Source of the DNA: Verrucomicrobiota bacterium
Lineage (GTDB): Bacteria > Verrucomicrobiota > Verrucomicrobiia > Limisphaerales > Pedosphaeraceae
Direction of reading: 5' to 3'
Length of the DNA stretch: 64,000 nucleotides
Assembly (NCBI GenBank): GCA_021325145.1
Contig: JAJPHR010000056.1
Span: forward strand, 183,144 to 247,143
A program made the position numbers and the translations under genes. This document shows positions 18,545 to 27,169 of this stretch, piece after piece (position 1 is the first letter of the stretch; each line of letters starts with the position of its first letter). Below the pieces are notes generated by a model. That model had not been told where the DNA came from. It did not search any database and saw only the letters and a list, made by a program, of their open reading frames with translations.

Positions 18545-19198
18545 TTAGGTAACCAGTTGATTAACTTGCGGGTGGCCTTGCGAATCGCGCACCTCACGAA
18601 TCGTGAAGCTAACAACAGTCAACCCCATGCTGGCCAGTTCTTCCGACGCGGCCTGCTGTACCTTCGAGGCAATGGCATCGCTGTCCCGAAGAATATCCTC
18701 AAAGGTCACGGCCCGAAGAATGGCGCGCAGGCGGCTATTCACGACCTGCGTGGCGAGGTTCTTGATTTCGGCGGCGGGTTTGCTCAAAAAGTGCTCGGCT
18801 GCCGCAGCCAGAGAAACATCATCGCCCTTGAGCTTGACCTGCGCCACACCATCCACCTTCACCAGCACGCCTTTGCTGGTATTGATCTCCGGCGTTTGAA
18901 CATCGATGGTCAATAATTCCAGTGACAGAACGTCCGCCTTCTCCACGACCGGATAAACAAACGTGCCGCCGCCTTTGACAATGCGAAAACCGCGCACGTG
19001 CTCCGAACCGTCCGGGTCCAGGTATTTATGCCGCCTGCCGGAAACGACCAGCACCTGGTTGGGACCGACTTTGGCGTAACGGCTCAAGAACACGACCATG
19101 GCTGCGAATATCCACAAGACCGTAATCACCACGGCGAGAATCATCGCCGTGCTGTTTACAACGTATTCGGCCATGATGAAACCAAGGGTCATAGCCAT
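18545..19198 (-). CDS. Short flotillin paralogue, SPFH domain only
   Basis: 217 residues. Membrane helix (15-38) and SPFH domain align closely with the next gene downstream: both contain KVGPNQVLVVSG, HKYLDPDG, HVRGFRIVKGGGTFVYPVVEK and LLTIDVQTPE. It stops just after VRDSQGH, the point where the long coiled coil starts in the full protein, and ends with a short unrelated tail (PQVNQLVT). It is therefore a tandem duplicate lacking the oligomerising tail. It may be a real assembly modulator or a copy truncated by mutation; the reading frame is intact up to the stop. Confidence 0.85.
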   Translation of the reverse strand: MAMTLGFIMAEYVVNSTAMILAVVITVLWIFAAMVVFLSRYAKVGPNQVLVVSGRRHKYLDPDGSEHVRGFRIVKGGGTFVYPVVEKADVLSLELLTIDVQTPEINTSKGVLVKVDGVAQVKLKGDDVSLAAAAEHFLSKPAAEIKNLATQVVNSRLRAILRAVTFEDILRDSDAIASKVQQAASEELASMGLTVVSFTIREVRDSQGHPQVNQLVT

Positions 19199-19219
19199 TC
19201 CTGTTGCGGTCGGAGTTGA

Positions 19220-19780
19220 TTACAGAGCCGTAACATAAAATTGAGTGCCGATAATTCGCACGATCCTCACCGGCCTGCCGGAAGGGATGGGGAGGCCGCT
19301 TTCCTCGCGGGCCGGCGCAGTGTAGCGCGAGCCGCCCGTGACATAGGCGATCTCTCCGACGCCATTCTCGGGAATGGGGGTGATAATATGCGCTTCCGTC
19401 CCGACGAGGTTGGCGACCCTGGATTCGCTGGAACTCTGGGTGCGCGTGAACAACTGGCGCAACAACCAAAGCACGCTGCCCGCCGTCAGCACCGCCCCCA
19501 AGGCCGACAACGGAGCGCTGATAAAAGGACTGCGCGTCGCTGGCAACTCGTGAAAGATGATTCCAAACCCGCCGAATGCGGTGATGAAGGAAGTAATGAC
19601 CGTGGGGCTGAGCGCAGACACCCCCGGCATGTCACTCGTGTCCGCCCCGGCTTCGGCGTGGCCGCCGCTGCCACCAACGTGTCCTTCGTGCCCTCCGCCG
19701 AAGAAGTGGCCGAAGAACGCGGTGAGCAGGGTGAACACCAGTCCCACCACCAAACAAACCAGGTAAATAATAAAGTCCAT
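19220..19780 (-). CDS. NfeD-like membrane protein of the flotillin operon
   Basis: About 186 residues from the ATG at 19780 (MDFIIYLVCLVVGL), preferred because an earlier start adds non-membrane sequence. Membrane helices lie near 1-22, 65-85 and 95-115, separated by a His/Gly-rich loop (FFGGGHEGHVGGSGG). The C-terminal part (about 125-186) is an OB-like domain: VANLVGTEAHIITPI, GEIAYVTGG and RIVRIIGTQFYV. NfeD-like proteins with this layout (YuaF type) are encoded next to flotillins and act with them at the membrane. It is the first gene of the operon. Confidence 0.82.
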   Translation of the reverse strand: MDFIIYLVCLVVGLVFTLLTAFFGHFFGGGHEGHVGGSGGHAEAGADTSDMPGVSALSPTVITSFITAFGGFGIIFHELPATRSPFISAPLSALGAVLTAGSVLWLLRQLFTRTQSSSESRVANLVGTEAHIITPIPENGVGEIAYVTGGSRYTAPAREESGLPIPSGRPVRIVRIIGTQFYVTAL

Positions 19781-20423
19781 AACGCCTGCTTGGTTGATCG
19801 CTGACGCATTTATCAGCCAATTCCCCACCCCCATCAAGCACAATCACCACCACGCTCCCTGACGTCTGCCACCGCGCCATGTTTAGCGCGGGTCCGTCGC
19901 GAAATCATTTATAATTCCGAACGGCTTTTGTAACTGGGATAAATCCCGTTCATTTATTTTTTGAGGCCGGACTAACCCGGACCAGGCCGGATTTGGTTTA
20001 ATTCCGGTTTAATTTTTGACCGGGTTTCACTTTAATTCGCTTTAATTCGGACGAAACCCGCTGGTGCCAGGCCCGGTTCGGGCCGATTATGTTTATACTT
20101 CCAGCCCGCCCATCGGCCCGGATGGAAGCGCACACCACCCTGCCGGCCCGCCCGACCATCATTTGATTCTCAAAAACCACGCGCAAGAGTTGCACCCCGG
20201 GGGATCGCCTGTCAACAGTATTATTCATTTTATTTCTGATGCATTGCCCACGCTGGAACAGGCGCTCCCCCGGACTCCCTGAACGCCCCTCAAACATCCC
20301 CGGAACACATTTCGGCATGCTCGGCTTGGTATTTGGAGCTTTTCTGGTGTTTGGAGTTTGGTATTTGGTGTTTACTTCCCTTCTGACTTGCCAACGCCGA
20401 CCCGCGCAGGCAAGTTGTATGCC
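19781..20423. other. Gene-free spacer with short direct repeats and a family D fragment
   Basis: 643 bases between divergent genes. From 19930 to 20075 it is built of small repeated words (TTTAATTC three times, CCGGTTTAATT, GACCGGGTTT, and the pair CCGGACTAACCCGG). From about 20326 to 20378 a family D repeat lies (GGTGTTTGGAGTTTGG). A promoter for the flotillin operon must be here but no clear -35/-10 pair was recognised. Confidence 0.5.
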
Positions 20424-20954
20424 ATGCAATCTCACGAGTTATTGCGCGAAATCTTCCAGAAATGCAGCGCCAAACAGGTCGCCAGTGAGCTCGGCCTGTC
20501 CCTCTCCATGATTTACAAGTGGGCCGAGCCGCCCGATGCCACCTCGGGTAGCGGCACGGTCAATCCACTCGACCGCATCGAAGCCCTCCAACGTTGCACG
20601 AGCGATCCCCGGCTGGTTCAATGGATCTGCCAGCGCGCGGGCGGGTTTTTCATCAAAAACCCCAAAACCCTGCATCCCCATCCGGAGTATCTCATTCCCG
20701 CCACCAACGAAATCATCCAGGAATTCGCCGATTTGCTTGCGGTGGTCGCCAACGCCGTCGCCGACAATCAAATTACCAGGGAGGAGGCGGAGGATATTCG
20801 TGGCCGCTGGGAGGAATTGAAATCGGTCACGGAAGGTTTTGTTCGTTGCTGCGAAGCCGGCAATTTCCGTCCTTTAAAGGACGGCCCAAAAGCCGCCGCC
20901 GCCGCGAATCCACCGCCGCATCAGCAGCCTCAAAAAAAGCAGGCCCGTCCCTGA
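20424..20954 (+). CDS. Phage CII-like regulatory protein
   Basis: 176 residues from the ATG at 20424 (MQSHELLREIFQ); an earlier frame start lies inside the repeat. Residues 15-40 (KQVASELGLSLSMIYKWAEPP) form a helix-turn-helix-like unit and the following NPLDRIEALQR..TSDPRLVQWICQRAGGFFI resembles the phage CII / CP76 regulator family. The C-terminal 25 residues are low-complexity and rich in Pro, Gln and Ala. A DNA-binding regulator is likely, but no prophage genes lie around it, so a domesticated copy is the simplest view. Confidence 0.65.
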   Translation: MQSHELLREIFQKCSAKQVASELGLSLSMIYKWAEPPDATSGSGTVNPLDRIEALQRCTSDPRLVQWICQRAGGFFIKNPKTLHPHPEYLIPATNEIIQEFADLLAVVANAVADNQITREEAEDIRGRWEELKSVTEGFVRCCEAGNFRPLKDGPKAAAAANPPPHQQPQKKQARP

Positions 20955-21090
20955 GGACGGTTCGTCACGGGGTTTGTGGGGCCTAATTCGGGCGCTCAGG
21001 CATGCCTAACCTTCAGTGCCATTTGGAATTTGCATAATCCGCAGCCCGGCAGGGCGAAAGAGAATAGCCTGTCGATTTATCGGTGGGTAA

Positions 21091-21180
21091 GAACCTATCC
21101 CGGTAAGGCGCCCAGTCCCCTGCCCGCCGTCGGCGCGCACGGAGTGGCGCGCCCTACCGAGATAGGCTCTAAGCCGCGAG
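21091..21180. repeat. Dispersed repeat, family B
   Basis: A hairpin-like element: CTATCCCGGTAAGGCGC on the left pairs imperfectly with GCGCCCTACCGAGATAG on the right. Its core at about 21122-21157 is the exact reverse complement of the element near 26970-27005. It lies in a 363-base gene-free spacer (20955-21317) that otherwise shows nothing clear. Confidence 0.7.
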
Positions 21181-21317
21181 CAACAAAAGTCTCGCAGGGA
21201 CGAAACAACTTCATTGTGAAACTAAACATTCTCTTCCGCCCCTCCGGGTCTTTCGAGCCTTGTGCAGCCCGCCCGGTGATAAATCGCCGGGCTATTTTCG
21301 GAGGTTCCCCCGGGACA

Positions 21318-22916
21318 ATGCTCTGGCGGAATTCTCGAACGGCATTGGCGCTGACTTTGTTTGTGCTATTTCTGGCCCACGCGGCCCACGCTGCCGAAAT
21401 CATCGACGCCGACATCTGCATTTACGGCGGCACCGCCGGCGGCGTGGCCGCCGCAGTCGAGAGCGCGCGCCTCGGCCGAAAAGCGGTCATCGCCGAGTTC
21501 GGCAGCCACCTCGGCGGCATGAGTTCGGGCGGACTCAGCCAGACGGACATCGGAAACAAAGCCGCCATTGGCGGCATCGCGCGCGAGTTTTATCAACGCC
21601 TGGGAAAGCATTACGGCAAGGACGAGCAATGGATGTTCGAGCCCGGCGTGGCCGAAAACATTTTTTTCGACTTCGTCAATGAATCCCGTGCGCCGGTTTA
21701 TTTTCAGCAACGGCTCGCTTCGGTCAAAAAAGAAGGCGCGCGCATCGTGGAAATCACCATGGAAAACGGGAAAGTCTTTCGCGCCCGAATGTTCATTGAC
21801 GCCAGTTACGAAGGCGATTTGATGGCCAAGGCCGGGATTTCATGCACCGTGGGCCGCGAGCCCAATTCGCAATACCAGGAAACGCTCAATGGCATGCGCG
21901 CCCGGACGCCCAAGCATCAATTCATCGTGCCGGTCGATCCCTATCTGAAACCCGGCGATCCCCAGAGCGGTTTACTGCCCTTGATCCAATCCGGCGACGG
22001 CGGCGTGCCGGGCGCGGGCGATCAATGCGTGCAAGCCTACAATTTTCGCCTGTGCCTTACGCAAGATCCCGCGAACAAGCGCCCCATCGAACCGCCGGCC
22101 AAATACGATCCCGCGCGCTACGAGTTGCTGGCCCGTTACGTGGAAGCGCTCGTTGACGCCGGCAAGCCGCCCAAACTTGGCGACCTGATGCACATCCAGC
22201 CAATGCCCAATGGCAAGACGGACATCAACAACAACGGCGCTGTTTCCACCGATTTTATCGGCGCGAATTACGCGTATCCCAACGCCAACTACGCCCAGCG
22301 CGCGCAGATTTGGCAGGCACACGAGGATTATACGCGCGGGTTCCTTCATTTCCTGGCCACCAGCCCGCGGTTGCCGGAGAACTTGCGCCGTGAGATGAAA
22401 TCCTGGGGCCTGGCCCGCGACGAGTTCCGCGATACCGGCGGCTGGCCTCACCAGCTTTACGTCCGCGAAGCGCGCCGCATGGTCTCGGATTACGTAATGA
22501 CCGAGCACAACTGTCGCGGTGAACTCAAGGCGGCTGATGTCATCGGCCTGGCTGCGTACACGATGGACTCCCACAACTGCCAGCGCCTGGTAAAAGACGG
22601 CCACGCGGAGAACGAAGGTGACGTCCAAATCGGCGGCTTCCCGCCCTACCCCATTTCATTTCGCTCCGTCGTGCCCAAAACCGCTGAATGCGAAAACCTG
22701 CTGGTGCCGGTGTGTTTATCCAGCACGCATATTGCATACGGCTCGATCCGCATGGAACCGGTCTTCATGGTCCTGGGCCACTCCGCCGCCGCCGCCGCCT
22801 GCCAGGCGATTGATGCGGGCACACCAGTGCAAAAGGTGAACATTGAAAAACTTCAAGAACGGTTGCTGGCGGACAAACAAATCCTGGAATGGAAAAGCAA
22901 CACCGCGAAGAAGTAG
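21318..22916 (+). CDS. Exported FAD-dependent oxidoreductase
   Basis: 532 residues from the ATG at 21318, which places a signal peptide (LALTLFVLFLAHAAHA) first; the open frame from 20976 upstream is not protein-like. The dinucleotide-binding motif ICIYGGTAGGVAAA follows at about 32-45, then GSHLGGMSSGGLS and FIDASYEGDLMAKAG, the pattern of the FAD_oxidored family common in planctomycetes and Verrucomicrobia. The C-terminus has VPVCLSSTHIAYGSIRMEPVF. Exported flavoproteins of this type are often linked to polysaccharide use; the substrate is unknown. Confidence 0.87.
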   Translation: MLWRNSRTALALTLFVLFLAHAAHAAEIIDADICIYGGTAGGVAAAVESARLGRKAVIAEFGSHLGGMSSGGLSQTDIGNKAAIGGIAREFYQRLGKHYGKDEQWMFEPGVAENIFFDFVNESRAPVYFQQRLASVKKEGARIVEITMENGKVFRARMFIDASYEGDLMAKAGISCTVGREPNSQYQETLNGMRARTPKHQFIVPVDPYLKPGDPQSGLLPLIQSGDGGVPGAGDQCVQAYNFRLCLTQDPANKRPIEPPAKYDPARYELLARYVEALVDAGKPPKLGDLMHIQPMPNGKTDINNNGAVSTDFIGANYAYPNANYAQRAQIWQAHEDYTRGFLHFLATSPRLPENLRREMKSWGLARDEFRDTGGWPHQLYVREARRMVSDYVMTEHNCRGELKAADVIGLAAYTMDSHNCQRLVKDGHAENEGDVQIGGFPPYPISFRSVVPKTAECENLLVPVCLSSTHIAYGSIRMEPVFMVLGHSAAAAACQAIDAGTPVQKVNIEKLQERLLADKQILEWKSNTAKK

Positions 22917-22960
22917 GCGTCGCCGCAATATAGGTCGATTACGGGTGAAAGCCATCTGAA

Positions 22961-22977
22961 TCAGCGGTATCCGCTGA
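22961..22977. terminator. Stem-loop between convergent genes
   Basis: TCAGCGG-TAT-CCGCTGA is a perfect 7-bp stem with a 3-base loop, between the ends of the FAD oxidoreductase and the beta-propeller gene. There is no T tract on either side. Confidence 0.5.
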
Positions 22978-22980
22978 CAG

Positions 22981-24495
22981 TCACTGCTCCGCAAACGCCC
23001 AAACCTGTTTCGCCGAGCGGATATATAGAGTGTTTCCAGCGACCGCAGGCGAAGCCATGATGGGATCTTTAAGCTCGTTGTGCGCCAACACCTCGAAAGC
23101 ATCGCCAGCTTTGACGACCGTTACCGTGCCGCGATCCGAGGCCAGGTAGATGCGTCCATCGGCAACGATGGGCGAGGCGAAGTAGCCGCCCGGCGAATCG
23201 ATGCGATTTTCGTAGATGAGTTTGCCGGTCTCCAAGTCGCGGCAAACCAGGATGCCGCCGCTGCGAATCAAATAGAGCCGTCCTTGCCACGCCAGCGGCG
23301 AAGGCACCTCCGGCACGCCCTGGGTTTCCTTCCAGACCACCTGCGAGGCGGATACATTTTTCTCTCCCCCGGTGCGGACGGACAAAACCACCGTTTGGTT
23401 CATGGGGCCGGTTCCGAACTCAACCAGGCGTTTCCGAATTGCCTCCCAGTTTTCGCGGTCCAGTTTGGCTCCTTCTTTGACGCCTCCGAACATGCTGAAA
23501 GCCTTCTTCAAAGTCATGTTGCCCTGCCCGTCCGAGGTGCGCCTGTCGGTGAACAAAAGCTTGTCGGGAATGGCATCAAAATCAACCTTCCCATCGCCGT
23601 TGCGTTCGTACTTTTTGAGCGCTTCCTCAAACGCAGGTGGCGGCGTGACGTTGGCCGCCTCGCCCTGCACGCCAGCGGCGGTAATGATCAAACGGTCCCC
23701 GGCCACCACCGGCGTGCTGCAAGCCTGGATTGAAAGGCCGTCCACCCACCAGGCTTCGTGACCGTCCGCCAACCGGAACGCCGTGAATCTCTCCGAGCAC
23801 GTCAGCCCGACCATGCTTTTCCCGTTTTCCTTCCAACTCACTGGGGTTGACCAACTGCAATTATGGATGGGCATGGGTGCCTTTAAGACTTCCCGTCCGT
23901 CGACTGGGTTTAGCACTAAAATGTGTGAATCATTCCCATGCTGCACGAACACCAGCAGCTTGTCCTCGGCGAGGATGGGCGAGGTTCCCGTCCCCTGTTC
24001 GAAGAACGTTTGTGGCATCGGCAATGGCTTGCGCCAAAGTTCCTTGCCTTCGAGGCTGTAAGCGATCAACCCGAACGAACTGAAATAAACGTAAACCGCC
24101 TTCCCGTCGGTTACGGGTGTCGAGGTCGCATGCGAGTTCGCCGAATGCACGCGCTCCAGTTTCTCGACCGTCACACTCTGCTCCCAAAGCTTCTTCCCAG
24201 TCCGCCGATCAAGACAGGTAACGGCCAGTTTGTTGCCGTCCGCTCCGGACAAAAAGAGCTGATCCTGCCATATGATCGGGCTGGAGTGGCCGCCCAGGGC
24301 ATCGGTTTTCCAGACCAGATTGCTGCCGGGGCCAAACTGAACAGGCAACTTGTCCTTTTCCGCCACGCCGTTCGCCTCCGGACCGCGAAACCCCGGCCAA
24401 TTGGCGGCTTCGCTGCGCCCGGCGCTCCCACAGACCAGCAATACCAGCATCAAAAAGCGGAGTGGCATGAACAGGAACCGGGATTTTCTAACCAT
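22981..24495 (-). CDS. PQQ-binding-like beta-propeller protein
   Basis: 504 residues with a signal peptide (LRFLMLVLLVCGSAGRSEA). The mature start NWPGFRGPEANGV is typical of exported outer-membrane-biogenesis-like beta-propellers of planctomycetes and Verrucomicrobia. WD-like blades appear as LVWKTDALGGHSSPI, TCLDRRTGKKLWE, YSLEGKELW and VCRDLETGKLIYE. Around residues 285-310 an EF-hand-like loop occurs (KYERNGDGKVDFDAIPD), inserted between blades. It is extracytoplasmic; no direct enzyme function is visible. Confidence 0.85.
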   Translation of the reverse strand: MVRKSRFLFMPLRFLMLVLLVCGSAGRSEAANWPGFRGPEANGVAEKDKLPVQFGPGSNLVWKTDALGGHSSPIIWQDQLFLSGADGNKLAVTCLDRRTGKKLWEQSVTVEKLERVHSANSHATSTPVTDGKAVYVYFSSFGLIAYSLEGKELWRKPLPMPQTFFEQGTGTSPILAEDKLLVFVQHGNDSHILVLNPVDGREVLKAPMPIHNCSWSTPVSWKENGKSMVGLTCSERFTAFRLADGHEAWWVDGLSIQACSTPVVAGDRLIITAAGVQGEAANVTPPPAFEEALKKYERNGDGKVDFDAIPDKLLFTDRRTSDGQGNMTLKKAFSMFGGVKEGAKLDRENWEAIRKRLVEFGTGPMNQTVVLSVRTGGEKNVSASQVVWKETQGVPEVPSPLAWQGRLYLIRSGGILVCRDLETGKLIYENRIDSPGGYFASPIVADGRIYLASDRGTVTVVKAGDAFEVLAHNELKDPIMASPAVAGNTLYIRSAKQVWAFAEQ

Positions 24496-24557
24496 GCAGC
24501 CAGTTTGAATCTCCCGCCGGGTGTGTCAACCCGAATCAAGGATTGAATCTTGATGCC

Positions 24558-25475
24558 CTAGCTCTGCTTTACGCCCGCTGACCCCTTCGAGTTTTTCATT
24601 AGCGCGAGGTAAAAATCCTCCAGCGTCTCCTCTTGCTGGGCGATTTCATAGACGGACACGCCTGATTCAACGAGCGCCCGGACCACTTGATCGCTGCTCA
24701 CGCCATCAATCATCGCTATAAACCGGCCATCGCGGCTGGCACTGATGAGCTTGGCGGCTTGAAGCTGGCGGACAGCCTGGTCGAAGTCGCCGACTTTCAA
24801 TCGGAACCAGTTCTGCTTTTGCGTGGCCTGCGCGAGCGTCCCTTCGAAGACTTTGCGCCCCTGGTTCATCACGGCAATCCGGGTGCAGAGTTGCTCAACC
24901 TCATTCAACAGATGCGAGGAGAGCAGGATGGTCAGGTTCAATTCGCGATGGAGCCGAAGAATCGTCTGGCGCATTTCATGGATGCCTTCGGGATCAAGTC
25001 CGTCGCTCGGCTCGTCGAGAATCAACAACTCCGGTTGCGGGAGCAGCGCCTGGGCGAGGGCGAGACGGGCGCGCATGCCGTGCGAGTACGTCCGCACCTT
25101 GGACTTCTCGCGCCCGGTCAAGCCAACCCAATCGATCACTTCCTGGATCCGCCGGCGCGACGTTGGCGCGCTGTAAGAGGTCAGGATCTCCAGATTGCGC
25201 CACGCGCTCAGATAATCATAGAAGACCGGAGCCTCAAAGATCGCGCCCACCTTCCGCAGCGCGTGCTGCCGCTGCGTGGTGACATCGTAACCGCAAACGC
25301 GGACTTCGCCGTCGGTTGGCCAGACCTGGCCGAGCATCATGCCGATGGCCGTGCTCTTGCCGGCCCCGTTGTGACCGAGCAGGCCGAAGATCTCCCCCGC
25401 CGGCACTTGCAGGCTGAGATCCTCCACCGCGCGCCGCTCCCCAAAGTCTTTGCGAAGATTGCTAAGTGAAATCAT
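24558..25475 (-). CDS. ABC transporter ATP-binding protein
   Basis: 305 residues from the ATG at 25475, which overlaps the prepilin stop as ATGA; a longer frame starting at 25664 runs inside that gene. Walker [13 protein letters not shown] at about 31-42, signature [16 protein letters not shown], Walker [14 protein letters not shown] and the switch histidine in ILLSSH are present. The C-terminal 80 residues are the usual extension of the multidrug/Nod-type (CcmA-like) subfamily. The coupling to a prepilin gene is unusual; the permease partner is not in the window downstream. Confidence 0.9.
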   Translation of the reverse strand: MISLSNLRKDFGERRAVEDLSLQVPAGEIFGLLGHNGAGKSTAIGMMLGQVWPTDGEVRVCGYDVTTQRQHALRKVGAIFEAPVFYDYLSAWRNLEILTSYSAPTSRRRIQEVIDWVGLTGREKSKVRTYSHGMRARLALAQALLPQPELLILDEPSDGLDPEGIHEMRQTILRLHRELNLTILLSSHLLNEVEQLCTRIAVMNQGRKVFEGTLAQATQKQNWFRLKVGDFDQAVRQLQAAKLISASRDGRFIAMIDGVSSDQVVRALVESGVSVYEIAQQEETLEDFYLALMKNSKGSAGVKQS

Positions 25476-26074
25476 TTGGTGATTTGGATTTCCAACATGT
25501 TCTTGAGGTGACCGTCGGCGAAAAGATAATTGATCGCCCGCGAGTAGCCGCGGACGATGTGGAATTTTTCCTTGTCGTACATGACGGGAATTTGATGCGG
25601 CAAATCGGTAAGGCCGACAAAATCCAGGTGGTCGGCGTCCTGGCCGTTCAAGGCGCTGTTCCACGAATAACTCGAACCGGTGGTTTCGAAGACGTGATTG
25701 CGGTCGGACGGGCAGCGCAGGATCTGGATGCTGCCGAGGTGATTGGTGAGCACGATTTCCACCGTTGGCCGGTTCGTGCCGATGTCTGGCGCAAGCGATT
25801 TGTCGTACATGATCGGCAGGTGGTTTTCATTGTCCTGAACGTAAAGTTGCAGCGCGATGCCAAGTTGGTGGAGGTTGCTGAGGCAGGCGGCGGAGCGCCC
25901 GGTTTCCTGGGATTTTCGAATCGCCGGAAAAAGCAGCGCCGCCAGGATGCCGATAATGGCTATGACCACCAGGAGCTCGATCAAGGTGAAGGCGGACTGG
26001 CCAGTGCGGAAGGTAAAACCGAACGGAGTTGGCTTTCTCCATTCCGCATTCCGCATTCCGCATTCCGCATTCAT
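25472..26074 (-). CDS. Prepilin-like (type II secretion pseudopilin) protein
   Basis: 200 residues. [26 protein letters not shown] is the class III prepilin signal and helix, here after Ala rather than Gly. It continues as [22 protein letters not shown] and ends with a [10 protein letters not shown] block, the verrucomicrobial DUF1559-like form. The exact start is uncertain: the first ATG is at 26074, and a heptamer repeat in the first 36 bases holds several ATGs. Its stop overlaps the ABC gene by ATGA. It may be a cell-surface or secretion fibre component. Confidence 0.85.
   Translation of the reverse strand: MNAECGMRNAEWRKPTPFGFTFRTGQSAFTLIELLVVIAIIGILAALLFPAIRKSQETGRSAACLSNLHQLGIALQLYVQDNENHLPIMYDKSLAPDIGTNRPTVEIVLTNHLGSIQILRCPSDRNHVFETTGSSYSWNSALNGQDADHLDFVGLTDLPHQIPVMYDKEKFHIVRGYSRAINYLFADGHLKNMLEIQITK
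26041..26074. repeat. Tandem heptamer ATTCCGC at the start of the prepilin gene
   Basis: About 4.6 copies of a 7-base unit (minus strand GCGGAAT), so each copy contains an ATG and successive ATGs fall in different frames. Seven is not a multiple of three, so a change in copy number would shift which ATG is in frame. Confidence 0.85.
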
Positions 26075-26701
26075 TTATTGGTGTGCCGGCCGCCCGCGTT
26101 CCATTTGATGCTGGAGTTCCTCCAGCAAGGGAGCCAGTTCCGCCTTGGTCTGCGCGGAACTTTCGCTGTAAAATGTCTTCAATCCCAGGGCGAGCATTCT
26201 TTTCTCCAACTCCGGGCTTAAAGGCGGCGGGCCGTTCGTGCCGTAAGCGTCCGTGGTCTGGCCAGGCTCACGATTCAGCGGAAGTTGGTGGGTTTCCTGA
26301 AGACGCTTCATGGCGTCATCGATGCTCTGCTTGCGGGTGCCTTCCGACAGACCCTCAAACGAATCAATCACCTGCTTGACCCCGGTCGGCAACGTGGCAT
26401 CGATGAACCGGCCCCGCTCCTCTTCGCTCATTTCCATGAACCAGGGCCGCCAGGTTCCTTCCCGACGCCAGCGGCGGCGATCCTCCACCGAGAGCGCGTT
26501 GACCTTGTCCGCGAGTTTGCGGATGGCCCGCTCACGGTCGGCGCTGGAGAGCTTCGCCAGATCGACGGAACGGACGTACTCAGCAAGTTTCTCCGGCGTC
26601 ATGGCGGCGTTCTGCAGGAAAACAAGAGTCGCGCCGACTCCCGCGCCAATGAACACGACGAGAGCGACCGCGATAAAAAGAGGCCGGCTTCTTTGGTTCA
26701 T
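26075..26701 (-). CDS. Membrane-anchored protein of unknown function
   Basis: About 208 residues from the ATG at 26701 (MNQRSRPLFIAV). One membrane helix (about 10-32), then a charged helical region with AEYVRSVDLAKLSSADRERAIRKLADKVNAL and many Arg/Glu, ending with EELQHQMERGRPAHQ. No known domain recognised. It ends where the prepilin frame begins, so the order membrane protein, prepilin, ABC ATPase is probably one operon. Confidence 0.75.
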   Translation of the reverse strand: MNQRSRPLFIAVALVVFIGAGVGATLVFLQNAAMTPEKLAEYVRSVDLAKLSSADRERAIRKLADKVNALSVEDRRRWRREGTWRPWFMEMSEEERGRFIDATLPTGVKQVIDSFEGLSEGTRKQSIDDAMKRLQETHQLPLNREPGQTTDAYGTNGPPPLSPELEKRMLALGLKTFYSESSAQTKAELAPLLEELQHQMERGRPAHQ

Positions 26702-27169
26702 GTTCGGTTGAAGCTTAGCGTTCCAAGGGAAGTTGCGCCAGCGAAAAGACACTCGTAGATTGATGACGAGAGCAACAGGTCACAGAAAGGTGGATGGTAT
26801 CGTTATTCCACAAACAGGACGCGATTTTGTGACCGGCAGCGGGCCGGGCAAGCCGAAGCATGGAGTTCCCCCCTTTGGGCGACAGGGCGTACGCAAACGC
26901 CATGACCGTGAAGAATTTTGACAAGCTCGACCCGCGACAGCGCCACCGGCTAAGTAAGAGCCTGTCTGGGTAGGGCGCGCCACTCCGTGCGCGCCGACGG
27001 CGGGTAGAGGACTGCCGCCCTACCGGGACGGTTCTAAAGCCGGGACTCCATACCCTGCCGGCGCTCATTGCGCTGGCACCGCGCTCCGATTTGCTGCGGC
27101 TTACAGAGCCACTGCTCCCACCCCGGAAATCGCACTTGATTTGGCGCGGGCGGGCTTTATTTTGCTCCA
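26702..27169. other. Gene-free spacer upstream of gcvP
   Basis: 468 bases. It holds a family B repeat at 26957-27045 and a family C fragment at about 27038-27061 (AAAGCCGGGACTCCATACCC). No glycine riboswitch was recognised and the frames are not protein-like. Confidence 0.5.
26957..27045. repeat. Dispersed repeat, family B, reverse copy
   Basis: TAGGGCGCGCCACTCCGTGC and the bases that follow, to about 27003, are the exact complement of the core at 21122-21157. The right half CCGCCCTACCGGGACGG can pair with CTGTCTGGGTAGGGCGC on the left. Confidence 0.7.

Noticed and set aside
26702..27169. Glycine riboswitch upstream of gcvP
   Set aside because: No tandem aptamer pattern could be seen; the spacer is filled by dispersed repeats.
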